Shown here one piece after another: positions 15,267 through 16,623 of a stretch of DNA of 16,623 bases. The stretch covers positions 1 through 16,623 of the forward strand of contig QGVD01000076.1 of the NCBI GenBank assembly GCA_003242685.1, read 5' to 3'. Made by a program: the position numbers and the translations under genes. Every line of letters begins with the position of its first letter. The stretch's first letter is position 1. Under the pieces are notes generated by a model. It saw only the letters and a program-made list of their open reading frames with translations. It made no database searches and was not told the DNA's origin. This stretch comes from Pseudomonadota bacterium. GTDB taxonomy: Bacteria > Pseudomonadota > Gammaproteobacteria > Steroidobacterales > Steroidobacteraceae.

Positions 15267-16623
15267 TCATGTTGCATCTTCGCGACGCCCGCGCGCGAGC
15301 CGTACCCTGAAGCGTGCACCGGAATCGTGCGGCAGGTTGTCCGCCTCCGCCCGTCCGCCGTGGAACTCGGCGATCAGCCTCACGATGTAGAGGCCGAGCC
15401 CGAAGTGCGGCCTGCTGTCGGAGCCCGTGCGGGACTGCCAGAGCGACTCGAACATGCGCTCCCGCAGGCCGGGCGGCAGGGTGGGCCCGGGGTTGTCGAC
15501 CTCCAGCACCGCCTCTTCGGGCAGCTCGAGCAGTCGCACGGTGATGACGGAGCCGTGCGGGCTGAAGTCCACGGCGTTGTCCACCAGCTTGTCGAGCATC
15601 TGCACGATGAGATCCGGCGCGCCCTCGATCACGACCGGGCCGCGAGGAAGCTCGGTGCGGAACTCGCGCTGCGGGAATGCCATGCGGTAGGACTCGACGG
15701 CCGAGTCGAGCAGCGGCACGAGATCGAAGCGGCTGCGTTCGGCGCTTCGGATCGCCTCCTCGACGCGGCTGGCCGCGCCCATCGCGACGAGGATGGCGTT
15801 GAGCCGCTCGCTGCCTTCGCGTGCGCGCGCCACGTAGGGCCGGGCATGCTCCGGAAGGGCCTCCGCTTCGAGATTCTCGAGGGAGGAACGCACGATGGTG
15901 AGCGGCGTGCGGATCTCGTGCGCGAGCTTGCCCGCGAGGGTGCGCAGATAACCGGTGTAGTCGTTGAGGCGCGCGAGCAGCGTGGAGAAGCTGCGCGCCA
16001 CGTCGCCGAGCTCGTCGGGAGCTTCCGTCTCGGGAAAGTCGGTGACGAGTCCCTCGCGCGTGAGCGCCGATTCGCTCGCACGCCGGAGCCTCGCCAGCCG
16101 GAACGCGAGCCGGATCGCGAAGGCGAGGATCGCGAGCACGGCGAGGATGCTCGTGATCAGCGTGAAGTTGAGCAGCCGCGTGACGGCATCGTCGCGCAGC
16201 GTGAGCCAGCGATCCGCGCTCTGCGCGACGTGCAGCACTCCGATCGTCCGCTGCCGGTCGTGGTCCTGGATCGGCACCGAGAGCTCGACGCGTCGCCGCT
16301 CGCCGGGCCGATCCAGGATGCGCCTGTAGAGCCGCGCCAGAAGGCCGCGGTCGGGATTCGGATCCGTGGGCACCGCGAGCCTGTCCACGGTCGCAAGCGG
16401 CGCGCCTTCGGGTGTCGTGACCATCAGTCGCAGTCCAGGGGCACTGAACTGGCGGAGATAGTCGTCGAGCCCCGGTGCAGCGGCCACCAGCCGGCCTCGC
16501 GTCGCGAGATTCTCCGGCGCGAGCGAGCCGAAGCTCTCGGGCTCGGCGCCGCGCTGGCGCTGGCCGCCGGTGCGGCCCCCGAACGGTTCCCGACCCCTGA
16601 ACGCGGGGAACCCACCCTGAACG
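15267..16623 (-). CDS. Membrane sensor histidine kinase, 5' end missing; resembles dedicated sortase system kinase
   Basis: The frame is open to the window edge, giving 451 C-terminal residues; the true start lies outside. From the GTG at 16487 as residue 1, a periplasmic sensor part is followed by a transmembrane helix at 106-130, a HAMP-like linker to about 183, the H-box AHEIRTPLTIVRSSLENLE with phospho-acceptor His190, N-box LDKLVDNAVDFS (298-309), G1 VDNPG (330-334), the F-box around 346-350 and G2 HFGLGLYIV (361-369). The kinase therefore looks active. The linker, the SSLENLE context and IAEFHGG (372-378) resemble, from memory, the histidine kinase of the proteobacterial dedicated sortase system (PdsS/TIGR03785 type). 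Its response regulator and any sortase would be expected to the right. The kinase call is firm, the subfamily less so. Confidence 0.9.
   Translation of the reverse strand, partial: VQGGFPAFRGREPFGGRTGGQRQRGAEPESFGSLAPENLATRGRLVAAAPGLDDYLRQFSAPGLRLMVTTPEGAPLATVDRLAVPTDPNPDRGLLARLYRRILDRPGERRRVELSVPIQDHDRQRTIGVLHVAQSADRWLTLRDDAVTRLLNFTLITSILAVLAILAFAIRLAFRLARLRRASESALTREGLVTDFPETEAPDELGDVARSFSTLLARLNDYTGYLRTLAGKLAHEIRTPLTIVRSSLENLEAEALPEHARPYVARAREGSERLNAILVAMGAASRVEEAIRSAERSRFDLVPLLDSAVESYRMAFPQREFRTELPRGPVVIEGAPDLIVQMLDKLVDNAVDFSPHGSVITVRLLELPEEAVLEVDNPGPTLPPGLRERMFESLWQSRTGSDSRPHFGLGLYIVRLIAEFHGGRAEADNLPHDSGARFRVRLARGRREDAT

Overview
This is a high-GC window (roughly two-thirds G+C by eye) from a Gram-negative bacterium. 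Outer-membrane components, a LolA-like protein, a sigma-32-type heat-shock promoter and a standard proteobacterial gltBD pair all point to Proteobacteria. A high-GC gammaproteobacterium is my best guess; the genus cannot be read from the sequence.

Left region (1-4639, + strand): a tightly packed gene run. It opens with the last 66 codons of what looks like an E1/ThiF-like TOMM partner protein, whose end matches the VLKLPRCxxCG tail of that family. A YcaO cyclodehydratase with a proline-rich PHPFP C-terminus follows. Together they mark the edge of a thiazole/oxazole-modified peptide (TOMM) gene set, whose precursor and remaining enzymes should lie left of the window. The run continues with a secreted DUF2141-type protein, an ABC ATPase, an FtsX/MacB-type permease and a LolA-like outer-membrane lipoprotein-sorting protein. 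Spacing or overlaps of a few bases suggest one operon, so the modified peptide and the envelope ABC system may be linked; this is inference.

Middle region (4647-7172): a convergent outer-membrane beta-barrel gene (-), then a small heat-shock protein gene (-) with its own sigma-32-like promoter, strong Shine-Dalgarno and intrinsic terminator. The 522-bp gap to gltB holds two divergent promoters. The gltB side has a near-consensus sigma-70 promoter and, 16 bp upstream of its -35 box, a 17-bp dyad matching the NtrC half-site pattern TGCAC-N7-GTGCA.

Right region (7173-13060, + strand): gltB and gltD, the two subunits of NADPH-dependent glutamate synthase (GOGAT), overlapping by one base. Convergent to them are a glutathione S-transferase-like gene (-) and a thioredoxin-reductase-like flavoprotein (-) that keeps a CPYC redox pair but has a degenerate second dinucleotide site. 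A strong intrinsic terminator lies just upstream of the flavoprotein start, at the end of a roughly 430-bp non-coding stretch, raising the possibility of an unannotated small RNA or attenuated leader. The window ends inside a membrane histidine kinase (-) that resembles the kinase of the proteobacterial dedicated sortase system; the 5' end of that gene lies outside the window.
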